From NCBI GenBank assembly GCA_031262845.1, contig JAISGZ010000083.1:1-15516 (forward strand): a stretch of 15,516 nucleotides of DNA. Direction: 5' to 3'. The translations under genes and the position numbers were made by a program. Each line of letters begins with the position of its first letter. Position 1 is the stretch's first letter. Of this stretch, positions 1-6,313 are shown piece after piece. The notes beneath the pieces were generated by a model. It made no database searches. It saw nothing but the letters and a program-made list of their open reading frames with translations, and was not told where the DNA came from. The stretch is from Propionibacteriaceae bacterium (lineage in GTDB: Bacteria > Actinomycetota > Actinomycetes > Propionibacteriales > Propionibacteriaceae).

Positions 1-1317
1 AAATGGCTGACAGCAGCGAAACCCCGAGCCGTCTCCGGGGCGGTCCACGAGATCAGCCGAGATGAATTCCTGGTCGCTGCTGTTGACCGGCGTGGCCATT
101 TGGTCACGGTTAACACCGATTTCGTGCGACTTGACCGAAGTCAACGGTCGGAACTGGTCGGCACGCCACCGCTGCAACTGTGGCATCCCAACACGCCGGC
201 GGGGGTGTTGGCTTTTCTGGCCGACGAACTGCTGGCCGGGCGGCCGGTCGGCGCCTACCTCGACTGGGTGGCCCAGGACGGCTCGGCTTACGCCGCCTTC
301 ACGACCGTGGCCCCGGTCGGACCAGACTTCATCGTGACCGCCATCCGGCCCCTGCGGTCCGACCTCTGCGCCCAAAAAATGGCTCGTTACGCCCCCATTC
401 GGCAGGTGGAACGGGCAGCCGCCAAGTGGGGTTTGAACGCTCAGGGAGTGGCGGCTCTGGGCTATGACAAGTTGACCGAAACTCTGGCTGAGACCGGGCA
501 GGTCTATCAGACCGGGTTTGGTGGTCTGGATTTGATCGCCGAGATGGCGGCCCGGTCGGCTTGGCCGGATGGTTTGGCCACCCGGCCAGGGATCAATGGT
601 CGGCCGGCTTCGATGTTGTTGTCCTGTCACAGTCTCGACGCGGCCTTGCGGCTGTGGTCCGAGCGGCACCAGGCCTTGACCCAATTGGCGGACTCGTTGA
701 TCGGCGTCACACCACATTTGAGCGCTACCACGGTGGCTGCTCGGCTGGCAGTGGCGGGCCTCATGGGGGCCGGTTCATCGTCCGCGGTCATGCGCGATGT
801 GGCGGCCCGCTTGGCCCGGGTCGGCGACCTGTTGGAGGATCTGTCACACCAGTTGCAAATGTTCCACCACAGCTGCGAGATCAGCCGCGTCTGGATCGCG
901 CTGGCCGAAATTCACGTGGCAGCTTGTAACCGCATCGTCGTCGACAGTCTCGACCACGGTCCGGCCCGGCTGGCCCCGGAGGCCCTGAGGTATTTGAGTC
1001 AGGCTTTGCAGGACGATCTGACGGCGATCGACGAACTGGCGGAACAACAGGCCAGCGAAACCGCGGCCATTATTCACCACCTCGACCTGGCGGACTCGCT
1101 GACCATTGATCATGACCAGTTGCTGGACGATCTGGGCCAGCAAACACCGGGTGGTCGAGATCATCCCCAACTCGAACAATTGACGACGGCCTTGGGGACC
1201 GTGGCGACCGCACTGCCGACGGCGGTCGATCTGGCCCGCACGATGGCCAGCGTGATCGCTCCCGGTGGGATTCGCCGTTTGCAGACTCAGGTGGGGCGGC
1301 TCCAGACGTCGCTGTGA
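1..1317 (+). CDS. Aer-type PAS domain protein with helical C-terminal region (5' partial)
   Basis: The frame is open from base 1 to the TGA at 1315-1317, so the gene begins before the window. The first ATG/GTG/TTG codon in this frame is the TTG at base 100, but it lies inside the PAS fold and is not a believable start. Residues about 17-119 (counted from base 1) read like the PAS domain of Aer-type energy/redox sensors: a DEFLVAAVDRRGHLVTVNTD strand, then ELVGTP, a W-H-P-x-T-P motif matching the family's R-H-P-x-M-P, LLAGRPVGAYLDW, a DGSAYAAF strand and a VTAIRPLRSDL ending. The remainder (about 300 residues) is alpha-helical. A stretch near 850-950 (FHHSCEISRVWIALAEIHVAACN) resembles the helical part of PAS/chemotaxis-like proteins rather than an MCP tip; no classical MCP hairpin motif or membrane segment is visible. 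A role as a cytosolic redox or ligand sensor is inferred. It is convergent with the lipoprotein gene on the minus strand. Confidence 0.72.
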   Translation, partial: KWLTAAKPRAVSGAVHEISRDEFLVAAVDRRGHLVTVNTDFVRLDRSQRSELVGTPPLQLWHPNTPAGVLAFLADELLAGRPVGAYLDWVAQDGSAYAAFTTVAPVGPDFIVTAIRPLRSDLCAQKMARYAPIRQVERAAAKWGLNAQGVAALGYDKLTETLAETGQVYQTGFGGLDLIAEMAARSAWPDGLATRPGINGRPASMLLSCHSLDAALRLWSERHQALTQLADSLIGVTPHLSATTVAARLAVAGLMGAGSSSAVMRDVAARLARVGDLLEDLSHQLQMFHHSCEISRVWIALAEIHVAACNRIVVDSLDHGPARLAPEALRYLSQALQDDLTAIDELAEQQASETAAIIHHLDLADSLTIDHDQLLDDLGQQTPGGRDHPQLEQLTTALGTVATALPTAVDLARTMASVIAPGGIRRLQTQVGRLQTSL

Positions 1318-1380
1318 GCCCGGTTGAGCGGCCGGGAACGGGCGTCGGGGGCGTTGGGCGTTTAACGTGCGGCAACGTGG

Positions 1381-1432
1381 GTCGGGTGTGTTCAATCCTG
1401 AACGGCTAGGCGTCGGGTGTGTTCAATCCTGA
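1381..1432. repeat. Two 21-nt direct repeats in a convergent intergenic region
   Basis: The unit beginning GTCGGGTGTGTTCAATCCTG occurs identically at 1381-1401 and 1412-1432, a period of 31 nt. It lies between the stop codons of the convergent PAS and lipoprotein genes. A short CCCGG/CCGGG dyad (1319-1336) sits just after the PAS stop, and no T-tract follows it. Function unknown; repeated protein-binding sites or a local duplication are both possible. Confidence 0.7.
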
Positions 1433-1465
1433 GCCGGTGGCAGCCGAGAACTGGCAGCGGCCGTT

Positions 1466-2899
1466 TTAGCCGGCGTCTAACTGGATCGAGGCGGCCAGCG
1501 GCGCGGCCCAAGTTTGACCGGTCCCCGGAGCGACCGTGGCTTGAAGTTGCAACTGCGCCCCCTGCTGGTCGATGACCGAGATCATGACCGAGTCGTGGTC
1601 GGGGAACTGATCGACGCTGACCAGGCCGAGGACGGTGCCGTTGCGCAGACCCCAGACCTGTGAGGTCGGGTAGACCGACCAATCCGAGGCTGTCGTGACC
1701 GCGCCGCTGGTGGTGCTCCAGAGTTCCAGACAGCCACCCTCGGTGTCGCTGACCGGGGCCAGGTCGTAGGTCGTGTAGGTCAAGGCTTCGTTGGTTGAAC
1801 TGCCCGTGGCACAGGAACTGTCGTCATCGTTGACGGCATCGGTCGGCAGATTGAACGCCCAGCGGTCGACGAAGGCGCTTTTCAGGCCGCCGACCGGTTC
1901 GGCGATCAGAGGCAGGCGGCTGACATCGTTGGCCGACAGCGAGGCCAAATCACGGTAGCTGAGGTCGGCCGACTCGAATTCGTTGATCAGGGCGTAGTCG
2001 CCGAACGACATGATGCCGAAGGCCAAGTAGGCGCTGCCCTTCTCGTAGCGCGGCGTGTCCGAGTCGGCCACCCTGATCGGGCGGTAGAAATCGACTCGGG
2101 CGGTCAGGGAGAAGTTGCTGATGTTCTCCGTGCTCATGATGCCGAACGGCACCAGATCGGTGATGAAGGTGCGGGGCCGCTCCAAGGAGTACGGCCACGG
2201 TTCGGCCGGGACCAGGTTGGCGGCGTAGGTTTCGGCTTGCTGGACCACGGCCGGGTCTGAGTGTTCGAGATCGGGCACGCCGTTCTGGCGCCACTCGCCC
2301 CAGTCCTGGTCAACCACCCACGGCCCCAAGACGGTGGCACTCAAACCACCACCGTCGGGCACCAGCAAATCGGCGAAATTGACGTCTTCGCCGAGGAACA
2401 GGCGGCCCGACTCCGTCACCCGCTGAGCCACGGTCGCCCGGGCGCTGTCGCTGTCGTCCCAGACCAGCTCGGAATCGACCCAATCCTCGACGATATAGGC
2501 GGCCACGGTCGCCCAGGCGGCCTCGACTCGGCTGATATCCCACTCGTACGACGTGTCATTGACCAGCAGTGTTGTCGGGTCGAAGGTCAGCAGCGGCGCA
2601 TCAGCGGTCAAGGTCAGGGGATGCCAGCTGCCGTAACGGTCGGTTCGAGTCTGGTTCGACAAGGCGATACCGAGGCTGCCCATGGTGCCGGTCAGAGACT
2701 CGGTCAGATCTTGTCCGGCGGTGTTGGTGAAGGTCGCCGGTTCGGTCAGGGGCTCAGTGGCGACGGGGGAGGCGGTCGGATCCGAACCGCCGGTGCTGTC
2801 CGAACAAGCCACCAAACTCAGCAGCACCAGACAACTGACAACGGCCCAACTGACGGCAAGCCCTAGACTGCGGCCGGTCAACCCACGCGAAGCGATCAT
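1466..2899 (-). CDS. Putative secreted lipoprotein, unknown function
   Basis: This 477-residue protein starts with a type II signal peptide: Arg residues at 5 and 10, a hydrophobic core at about 12-30, and a lipobox LVAC with the lipid-accepting Cys at 32. It should be exported and anchored to the outer face of the membrane. A Ser/Thr/Pro-rich linker follows (about 33-55), then a globular part rich in Asp, Trp and Tyr with two further Cys residues in the C-terminal third that could form a disulfide. I recognise no domain or catalytic motif. The ATG at 2899-2897 has no Shine-Dalgarno site. A TAATCT hexamer (minus strand, TANNNT type) ends 7 nt before the ATG, which would fit a leaderless transcript; this is inference. 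The gene is divergent from the tadA-partner gene. Confidence 0.85.
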   Translation of the reverse strand: MIASRGLTGRSLGLAVSWAVVSCLVLLSLVACSDSTGGSDPTASPVATEPLTEPATFTNTAGQDLTESLTGTMGSLGIALSNQTRTDRYGSWHPLTLTADAPLLTFDPTTLLVNDTSYEWDISRVEAAWATVAAYIVEDWVDSELVWDDSDSARATVAQRVTESGRLFLGEDVNFADLLVPDGGGLSATVLGPWVVDQDWGEWRQNGVPDLEHSDPAVVQQAETYAANLVPAEPWPYSLERPRTFITDLVPFGIMSTENISNFSLTARVDFYRPIRVADSDTPRYEKGSAYLAFGIMSFGDYALINEFESADLSYRDLASLSANDVSRLPLIAEPVGGLKSAFVDRWAFNLPTDAVNDDDSSCATGSSTNEALTYTTYDLAPVSDTEGGCLELWSTTSGAVTTASDWSVYPTSQVWGLRNGTVLGLVSVDQFPDHDSVMISVIDQQGAQLQLQATVAPGTGQTWAAPLAASIQLDAG

Positions 2900-2928
2900 T
2901 CAGTCAGATTAACCGAGAAAACGAGGAC

Positions 2929-2960
2929 TGTTGGGTTGCCGCGGGTAGGCTCCCCCAACA
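2929..2960. promoter_or_regulatory. 7-bp inverted repeat between divergent genes
   Basis: TGTTGGG (2929-2935) and CCCAACA (2954-2960) are perfect inverted arms separated by 18 nt. They lie between the lipoprotein start (2899, minus) and the start of the tadA partner (3046, plus), so an operator for either gene is possible. An unrelated hairpin is equally possible. Confidence 0.35.
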
Positions 2961-3045
2961 AGCTGGCCTCAGGTCGTGCGTTAGGTGCAAAAACGTGCCA
3001 CGATGGGGGCTGAGCGTCGGCAATGTCGTCGAACAGGAGGGCACA

Positions 3046-3705
3046 ATGTCAGATAGGTTCGATTCATCGGTTGACCTGGACGAGCGGGTCGGTTTTGACG
3101 ACGTTGATTTAGTCGTCACGGATTTGGACGATGAGTCGGATTACGACGATGTCGATGATGACTACGACGATGTCGACGATCTCGATGACGCCACCGATGA
3201 CGATATCGACTTTGTGGTCGCCCTCTACCGGGAAGACGGCCTGCCGACGATCGTGCCTTTGGACGCCGATCTGGCCAACGACCTCGACGCCCTGATCGCT
3301 CAACTCCAACGTTTACCCGGTGACGCCGGGGCTACGGGGCTGGCTTCGATCAACCGTGAAGTGCTGGTGGCGGTGCGGGCGCGCGGCCCGCGTCACGTCC
3401 AGGTCATGACGTCGGATATTTATTACGCCGATGTCTGGCCGATCGTGCGCGACGTGGCCGATTATTTCGGCGTCGAGCCCGGCGAAGGCGAAACCCCCGA
3501 GGACGGCCCCTTCGGCGACCTCAGCCTGTTCGCCGACCAAGGGCTGAAAGAGGAGAGCCTGGAAGCCCTCAGCCTCGACGATGAAGACACCGGTTCCGAC
3601 GAGATGGCCGAGCGGATTGTGCGCGCCATTAGGTTCGACAGCGCGACCTTCGAGCAAGTGATCGACGATTACTGGGACGGTGAGGACGACTCCGAGGACG
3701 ACTAG
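3046..3705 (+). CDS. tRNA adenosine deaminase-associated protein
   Basis: This 219-residue protein matches the small actinobacterial family found beside tadA and named for that position; its biochemical role is not established. Family hallmarks are the core from about residue 56 (VVALYREDGLPTIVPLDADL), the VAVRARGPRHVQVMTSDIYY stretch, and an acidic end. The start is the ATG at 3046, with AGGAGG at 3035-3040 placed 5 nt before it; an in-frame GTG at 2995 lacks such a site. Residues about 7-55 form an unusually Asp-rich tract (runs such as YDDVDDDYDDVDDLDD), encoded by near-repeats of GACGATGTCGA. That tract looks disordered and strongly negative, and could mimic nucleic acid or bind a basic partner (inference). 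tadA follows 200 nt downstream on the same strand. Confidence 0.85.
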   Translation: MSDRFDSSVDLDERVGFDDVDLVVTDLDDESDYDDVDDDYDDVDDLDDATDDDIDFVVALYREDGLPTIVPLDADLANDLDALIAQLQRLPGDAGATGLASINREVLVAVRARGPRHVQVMTSDIYYADVWPIVRDVADYFGVEPGEGETPEDGPFGDLSLFADQGLKEESLEALSLDDEDTGSDEMAERIVRAIRFDSATFEQVIDDYWDGEDDSEDD

Positions 3706-3730
3706 TGGTCGGTCACGCTTCGATTTTTTC

Positions 3731-3836
3731 CACCGGTTCGTTGTCGTATTCGCAGTCCTTGGTGGGGTATTCGGCGGTTACCACGAAGCGGACGTCATTT
3801 TCTCGGCGGAACAATCTGGCCACGACGGACCCTGAG
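3731..3836 (-). repeat. Interspersed repeat, copy C (partial), upstream of tadA
   Basis: The segment 3776-3804 aligns with 14862-14892 of the best copy. Both contain GGT(T/C)ACCACGAA, then ACGTCA, then a T-rich TTTTCTC stretch, with one or two short gaps. The flank ACCGGTTC near 3733 also matches 14828-14835, with about 12 extra bases between the two blocks here. On the reverse strand GTCGTGGCCAGATT near the right edge resembles the conserved left end of the other copies. The terminal inverted repeat is not intact. This stretch fills most of the 200-nt gap between the two tadA-linked genes and may carry the tadA upstream signals. Confidence 0.5.
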
Positions 3837-3904
3837 TATCCATTCCCCCGAGTTCTCGGTCGTTCTTTGTTGGTGTTGGTGAGTTCCCGGAAACGGTCAC
3901 GGTG

Positions 3905-4450
3905 ATGGTCGTGTCACGTTGGGATGAAGCCTTTGACTTGGCCCTCAAGGCTGGACGGGAAGCGTGGCGGAGGTCGGGTGACGTGCCGGTCGGTGCGGTC
4001 GTGGTCGACGCCGAGGGCTACCTGCTGGCGGTGGGTGGAAACGAACGGGAACTGACTGGTGACCCGACTGCCCACGCCGAAATCGTCGCCTTGCGAGCGG
4101 CAGCCCGCCAACGTGGCCGGTGGCGTCTGACCGGCTGCAGCTTGATCGTGACCCTGGAACCGTGCGCGATGTGTGCCGGCGCCGCTGTGGCAGCCCGGAT
4201 CGACCGCTTGGTCTACGGTGTCGACGACCCCAAAGCCGGTGCCGTCGCCTCCCTGTTCGACGTCGTGCGTGACCCCCGCCTACCACACCAGATCGCCGTC
4301 ACCCGAGGACTGCGGGCCGACGACTGCGCCGCCCTCCTCCGTGACTTCTTCACCCACCGCCGATCCCCCCGGTCGCCCGGTAACCCAAATTCCAAGCCAA
4401 AATGGTTCGAAAATCGGCCAAAACCTAACCATTTTGACTTGGAATTTTGA
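3905..4450 (+). CDS. tadA: tRNA-specific adenosine deaminase TadA
   Basis: TadA deaminates the wobble adenosine of tRNA-Arg(ACG) to inosine. The zinc and catalytic signature of the cytidine deaminase fold is complete: HAE (His57, Glu59) and PCAMC (Cys87, Cys90), preceded by DVPVGAVVVD and followed by YGVDDPKAGAVASLFDVV. The start is uncertain among GTG 3902, ATG 3905 and GTG 3911; the Shine-Dalgarno signal is weak, and ATG was chosen. The normal end of the family falls near LLRDFFTHRR (about residue 153). Here another 28 or so residues follow, basic and Pro/Asn-rich, and the last 21 codons lie within a 21-bp inverted repeat. The tail therefore looks like inserted DNA read through in frame and is unlikely to be part of the catalytic fold. 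Confidence 0.93.
   Translation: MVVSRWDEAFDLALKAGREAWRRSGDVPVGAVVVDAEGYLLAVGGNERELTGDPTAHAEIVALRAAARQRGRWRLTGCSLIVTLEPCAMCAGAAVAARIDRLVYGVDDPKAGAVASLFDVVRDPRLPHQIAVTRGLRADDCAALLRDFFTHRRSPRSPGNPNSKPKWFENRPKPNHFDLEF
4387..4447. repeat. Long inverted repeat (21-bp arms, one mismatch) at the 3' end of tadA
   Basis: Arms 4387-4407 and 4427-4447 are reverse complements except for one C:A position in the middle, with a 19-nt loop. The arms are AT-rich (AAATTCCAAG ... CTTGGAATTT), unlike the GC-rich surroundings, and the tadA stop TGA (4448-4450) follows directly. It could act as a strong bidirectional transcription terminator, or be a small palindromic insertion; there is no T-run after it beyond the TTTT inside the right arm. 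Confidence 0.85.
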
Positions 4451-4556
4451 TTGGGCGGTTTTCAGTACAGGGTTTACCTCAGGCTGAACCGACCAAACCC
4501 ATTGTTTGTGGGACAGGACCTTATTCGGCGGGACGTCATCGATCGTTCGGGTTGTT

Positions 4557-4609
4557 TACTACCAGAATTGGTACTACCAAAGTTGGTACTACCAGAATTG
4601 GTAGTAACC
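4557..4609. repeat. Three tandem 15-nt units with internal dyads
   Basis: Units TACTACCAGAATTGG (4557-4571), TACTACCAAAGTTGG (4572-4586) and TACTACCAGAATTGG (4587-4601) are followed by TAGTAACC. The last unit plus its flank forms a dyad, TACTACC-AGAATT-GGTAGTA, and each junction contains GGTACTACC. Regularly spaced dyads upstream of a ribosomal protein promoter suggest an array of binding sites or a multi-hairpin RNA (inference). Confidence 0.75.
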
Positions 4610-4636
4610 GGAAGGGCTAGGCGTGTGGCGCCTGGT

Positions 4637-4702
4637 CTCAGGTCACGGTGGTCGCGAAAGCGTGGCGGGGTGCCTCAGGTCACGGTGAGCGCGAGGGCGT
4701 GG
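4637..4702. repeat. Two 29-nt direct repeats before the rplY promoter
   Basis: CTCAGGTCACGGTG followed by GCGA and GCGTGG occurs at 4637-4665 and 4674-4702, 25 of 29 bases identical, period 37 nt. The second copy ends directly at the -35 element of the rplY promoter, so a regulator binding both sites could act there (inference). Confidence 0.6.
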
Positions 4703-4731
4703 TCGACAGGTGGCGGTGAGGCGACTACACT
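4703..4731 (+). promoter_or_regulatory. Predicted rplY promoter
   Basis: TCGACA at 4703-4708 matches 5 of 6 bases of the housekeeping -35 consensus. A 17-nt spacer leads to TACACT at 4726-4731, matching 4 of 6 at the -10. Transcription would start near 4738, giving an rplY leader of about 100 nt. Confidence 0.55.
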
Positions 4732-4790
4732 GGCCGCCGTTGCCTCGGCGAGGGGGCAGGCTAACTGGCCGGCCCCGTGATCGACAAGGT

Positions 4791-4830
4791 TCTCCCTCGT
4801 CAGGCTGCGTATTTTTCGACGAGGTGGAGG
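4791..4830 (+). promoter_or_regulatory. rplY leader hairpin that can mask the ribosome binding site
   Basis: CCTCGTC (4795-4801) and GACGAGG (4818-4824) form a perfect 7-bp stem with a 16-nt loop. As an alternative, TCTCC (4791-4795) can pair with the Shine-Dalgarno GGAGG (4826-4830). Ribosomal protein genes are often autoregulated through leader structures, but whether this one is controlled by L25 is inference. Confidence 0.4.
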
Positions 4831-4836
4831 AAATCC

Positions 4837-5448
4837 ATGACTGACGACATCACGCTGGCGGCGCTGCCCCGGAACGAATTTGGCAAGGGTGCCGCGCGGC
4901 GTTTGCGGCGGACCGGGCGGATCCCGGCCGTGCTCTATGGACACGGTACGGATCCGGTTCATTTGTCCTTGCCAGGACACCAAACTCAGATGGCTTTGCG
5001 GGTGGCGAACGCGCTTTTGTCGCTCGATATCGAGGGTGGCTCCAACCAACTGGCGTTGCCGAAGCAGTTGCAACGCAACCCCGTCACCGACGCGATTGAG
5101 CACGTTGATCTGGTCATCGTCCGGCGGGGCGAGCGGGTGACGGTCGAGGTGCCGTTGGTCGTCGTGGGCGAGATTAAAGGTTCGGCCATGATCGTGACCG
5201 ATCAGACCACCCTGACGATTGAAGCCGAAGCCACGGCGATTCCGCCGCAGGTCGAAATTGACGTGTCGGCGCTCCAGATCGGCGACAGCATCTACGCCAA
5301 GGACCTCGTCCTGCCCGCCGGTGCGGTTTTCCCCGGTGATCCGGACGATCTCATGTTGTCGATCCACGCGCCGCAGGCTCAAGACCTCGGCGAGACGGCC
5401 GAAACTGAGGCCGCGGCAGATGAGGCCGGGGCCGAGGCCAGCGAGTAA
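4837..5448 (+). CDS. rplY: 50S ribosomal protein L25 / general stress protein Ctc
   Basis: L25/Ctc binds 5S rRNA in the large ribosomal subunit. The 203-residue product has the long Ctc-type layout. The N-terminal 5S-binding domain covers about residues 1-95 (RNEFGKGAARRLRRTGRIPA, then AVLYGHG, then NPVTDAIEHVDLVIV). A C-terminal beta domain follows (about 96-185; VEVPLVVVGE, PPQVEIDVSALQIGDSIYAKDL), and the end is an acidic Ala/Glu tail. The start is the ATG at 4837, with GGAGG at 4826-4830 six nt upstream; an in-frame GTG at 4777 adds 20 residues that do not resemble the family. It is followed 9 nt after its stop by an interspersed repeat and then by pth, the usual rplY-pth pairing. Confidence 0.95.
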   Translation: MTDDITLAALPRNEFGKGAARRLRRTGRIPAVLYGHGTDPVHLSLPGHQTQMALRVANALLSLDIEGGSNQLALPKQLQRNPVTDAIEHVDLVIVRRGERVTVEVPLVVVGEIKGSAMIVTDQTTLTIEAEATAIPPQVEIDVSALQIGDSIYAKDLVLPAGAVFPGDPDDLMLSIHAPQAQDLGETAETEAAADEAGAEASE

Positions 5449-5457
5449 TTCGCCCGT

Positions 5458-5636
5458 CCTTTTCACGCGCCAAGGTTGTCAGCGGAGCCGGCCGACTCAT
5501 CCGCCAAGGGCGAGTTGGCCAGTCGAGTGGCTAGCCAGGTTGAGGAGGAATCGATAGTGGGCTTATTCGCGAGGAAGACAACGCGTCCGGGTTCCCCATT
5601 GGGTGATGTCAATACGTCATCGAAGGCGCAACAAGG
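5458..5636 (+). repeat. Interspersed MITE-like repeat, copy P, spanning the pth start
   Basis: Bases 5526-5636, read on the minus strand, align without gaps to 14746-14856: 79 of 111 identical by hand count. The right end GGCGCAACAAGG (5625-5636) is the counterpart of the terminal repeat of copy B. Its reverse complement resembles the left end here (CCTTTTTCACGCGCC, 5458-5472) apart from a 3-nt insertion. The element starts 9 nt after the rplY stop and ends inside the pth reading frame. It carries AGGAGG (5543-5548) followed 8 nt later by GTG (5557), an arrangement also present in copy B. Confidence 0.75.
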
Positions 5637-6267
5637 CTTTAGCAGTGCCCCCAAGCACGACCGCCCGACGGGGCCGTGGGTCGTCGTCGGGCTCGGTAAT
5701 CCCGGCTCTGGCTACGCCCGTCACCGCCACAACGTGGGCGCCATGGTGGTGGACCTGTTGGCCGAACGAGGTCGCGCCGGGTGGAAGTCGGACCGCCTTC
5801 TGAAAGCCAATCTGGCGACGGTTCAGATTGGTCCCGGCGGCACCGGGGCGGTCTGCGCTGATTTGGTCCGAGCGACCTTGGTGCGGACGAAAACCTTCAT
5901 GAACGACTCTGGGGTGCCGACGAAAAATGTCCTGGCCCAGACCAAAGTGCCGCCCAGCCGGTTGATCGTGATCCACGATGAATTGGACCTCGATTTCGGC
6001 CGTTTACGTATCAAATTCGGCGGCGGTGACAACGGCCACAACGGTCTGAAGTCGATCCGGGCCCGGCTTGGCGGTGGTGACTATTACCGGGTTCGGATCG
6101 GGATTGGGCGGCCGACTGATCAGCGGGCGGTGACCGACTGGGTGCTGACCAACTTTGATTCTTCCCAGTCGGCTGATGTTCCAGCCTTAGTCGAGCGGGC
6201 CGCTGACGCCGTCGAAAGTTTGGTCACCTCTGGGCTGGACCTGACCCAGCAGCGGTTTAATTCTTAA
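5557..6267 (+). CDS. pth: Peptidyl-tRNA hydrolase
   Basis: Pth cleaves the ester bond of peptidyl-tRNA released from stalled ribosomes and recycles the tRNA. All family residues are present: GLGNPG (45-50, Asn48), the catalytic His58 in RHNVG, KTFMNDSG (112-119, Asn116), the catalytic Asp141 in HDELDLDFG, and GGGDNGHNGL (155-164, Asn162). The start is GTG 5557 with AGGAGG eight nt upstream, giving 236 residues. Normal Pth proteins reach the GLxNPG motif within about ten residues of the start; here it is at 45. No ATG, GTG or TTG codon lies in frame between the end of the repeat element (5636) and the core, so about the first 27 residues come from the repeat. The core is intact and should be active. 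Confidence 0.94.
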   Translation: MGLFARKTTRPGSPLGDVNTSSKAQQGFSSAPKHDRPTGPWVVVGLGNPGSGYARHRHNVGAMVVDLLAERGRAGWKSDRLLKANLATVQIGPGGTGAVCADLVRATLVRTKTFMNDSGVPTKNVLAQTKVPPSRLIVIHDELDLDFGRLRIKFGGGDNGHNGLKSIRARLGGGDYYRVRIGIGRPTDQRAVTDWVLTNFDSSQSADVPALVERAADAVESLVTSGLDLTQQRFNS

Positions 6268-6313
6268 GTCCAATTGGCTCTCTCCTTAACTGCCAGGGCA
6301 CTAGACTGAACAA

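Larger units (their letters stand above)
4451..4702. other. Gene-free, repeat-rich spacer between tadA and rplY
   Basis: I see no credible gene in this part of the 386-nt gap. It holds an imperfect inverted repeat (CGGTT..CAG at 4456-4465 with CTGAACCG at 4494-4501), a CCCA/TGGG dyad near 4498-4512, three 15-nt tandem units (4557-4601) and two 29-nt direct repeats (4637-4702). Base composition is lower in GC than the neighbouring genes as far as about 4610. A 109-codon frame from 4451 uses a GTG/TTG-type start without a ribosome binding site and is encoded partly by the tandem repeat, so it was not accepted. Confidence 0.6.

Noticed and set aside
844..1395. Long minus-strand frame opposite the PAS gene
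   Set aside because: It is a shadow of the plus-strand gene, without a start signal or a recognisable product; other long opposite frames in rplY, pth, chaA and mfd were rejected likewise.
3705..3905. 66-codon frame overlapping the stop of the tadA partner and the start of tadA
   Set aside because: The overlaps look like translational coupling, but there is no ribosome binding site and the product matches no family. Most of it lies in repeat copy C.
4557..4601. CRISPR-like tandem repeats
   Set aside because: The units are 15 nt and adjacent, with no spacers and no cas genes nearby.
4451..4780. 109-codon frame between tadA and rplY with an LPELV-like repeat
   Set aside because: The repeat in the product is simply the 15-nt DNA repeat. 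There is no ribosome binding site, and the frame overlaps the rplY promoter.
3706..4840. tRNA gene near tadA
   Set aside because: Hairpins are present, but no cloverleaf with T-loop GGTTCRANTC and acceptor pairing was found.
6294..6304. 11-mer CAGGGCACTAG shared upstream of chaA (6294) and the SurA-like gene (14932), each after TT(A/G)AC
   Set aside because: Many 11-mer matches are expected by chance in a window of this size, and the -35/-10 spacing (10-11 nt) is too short for a normal promoter.
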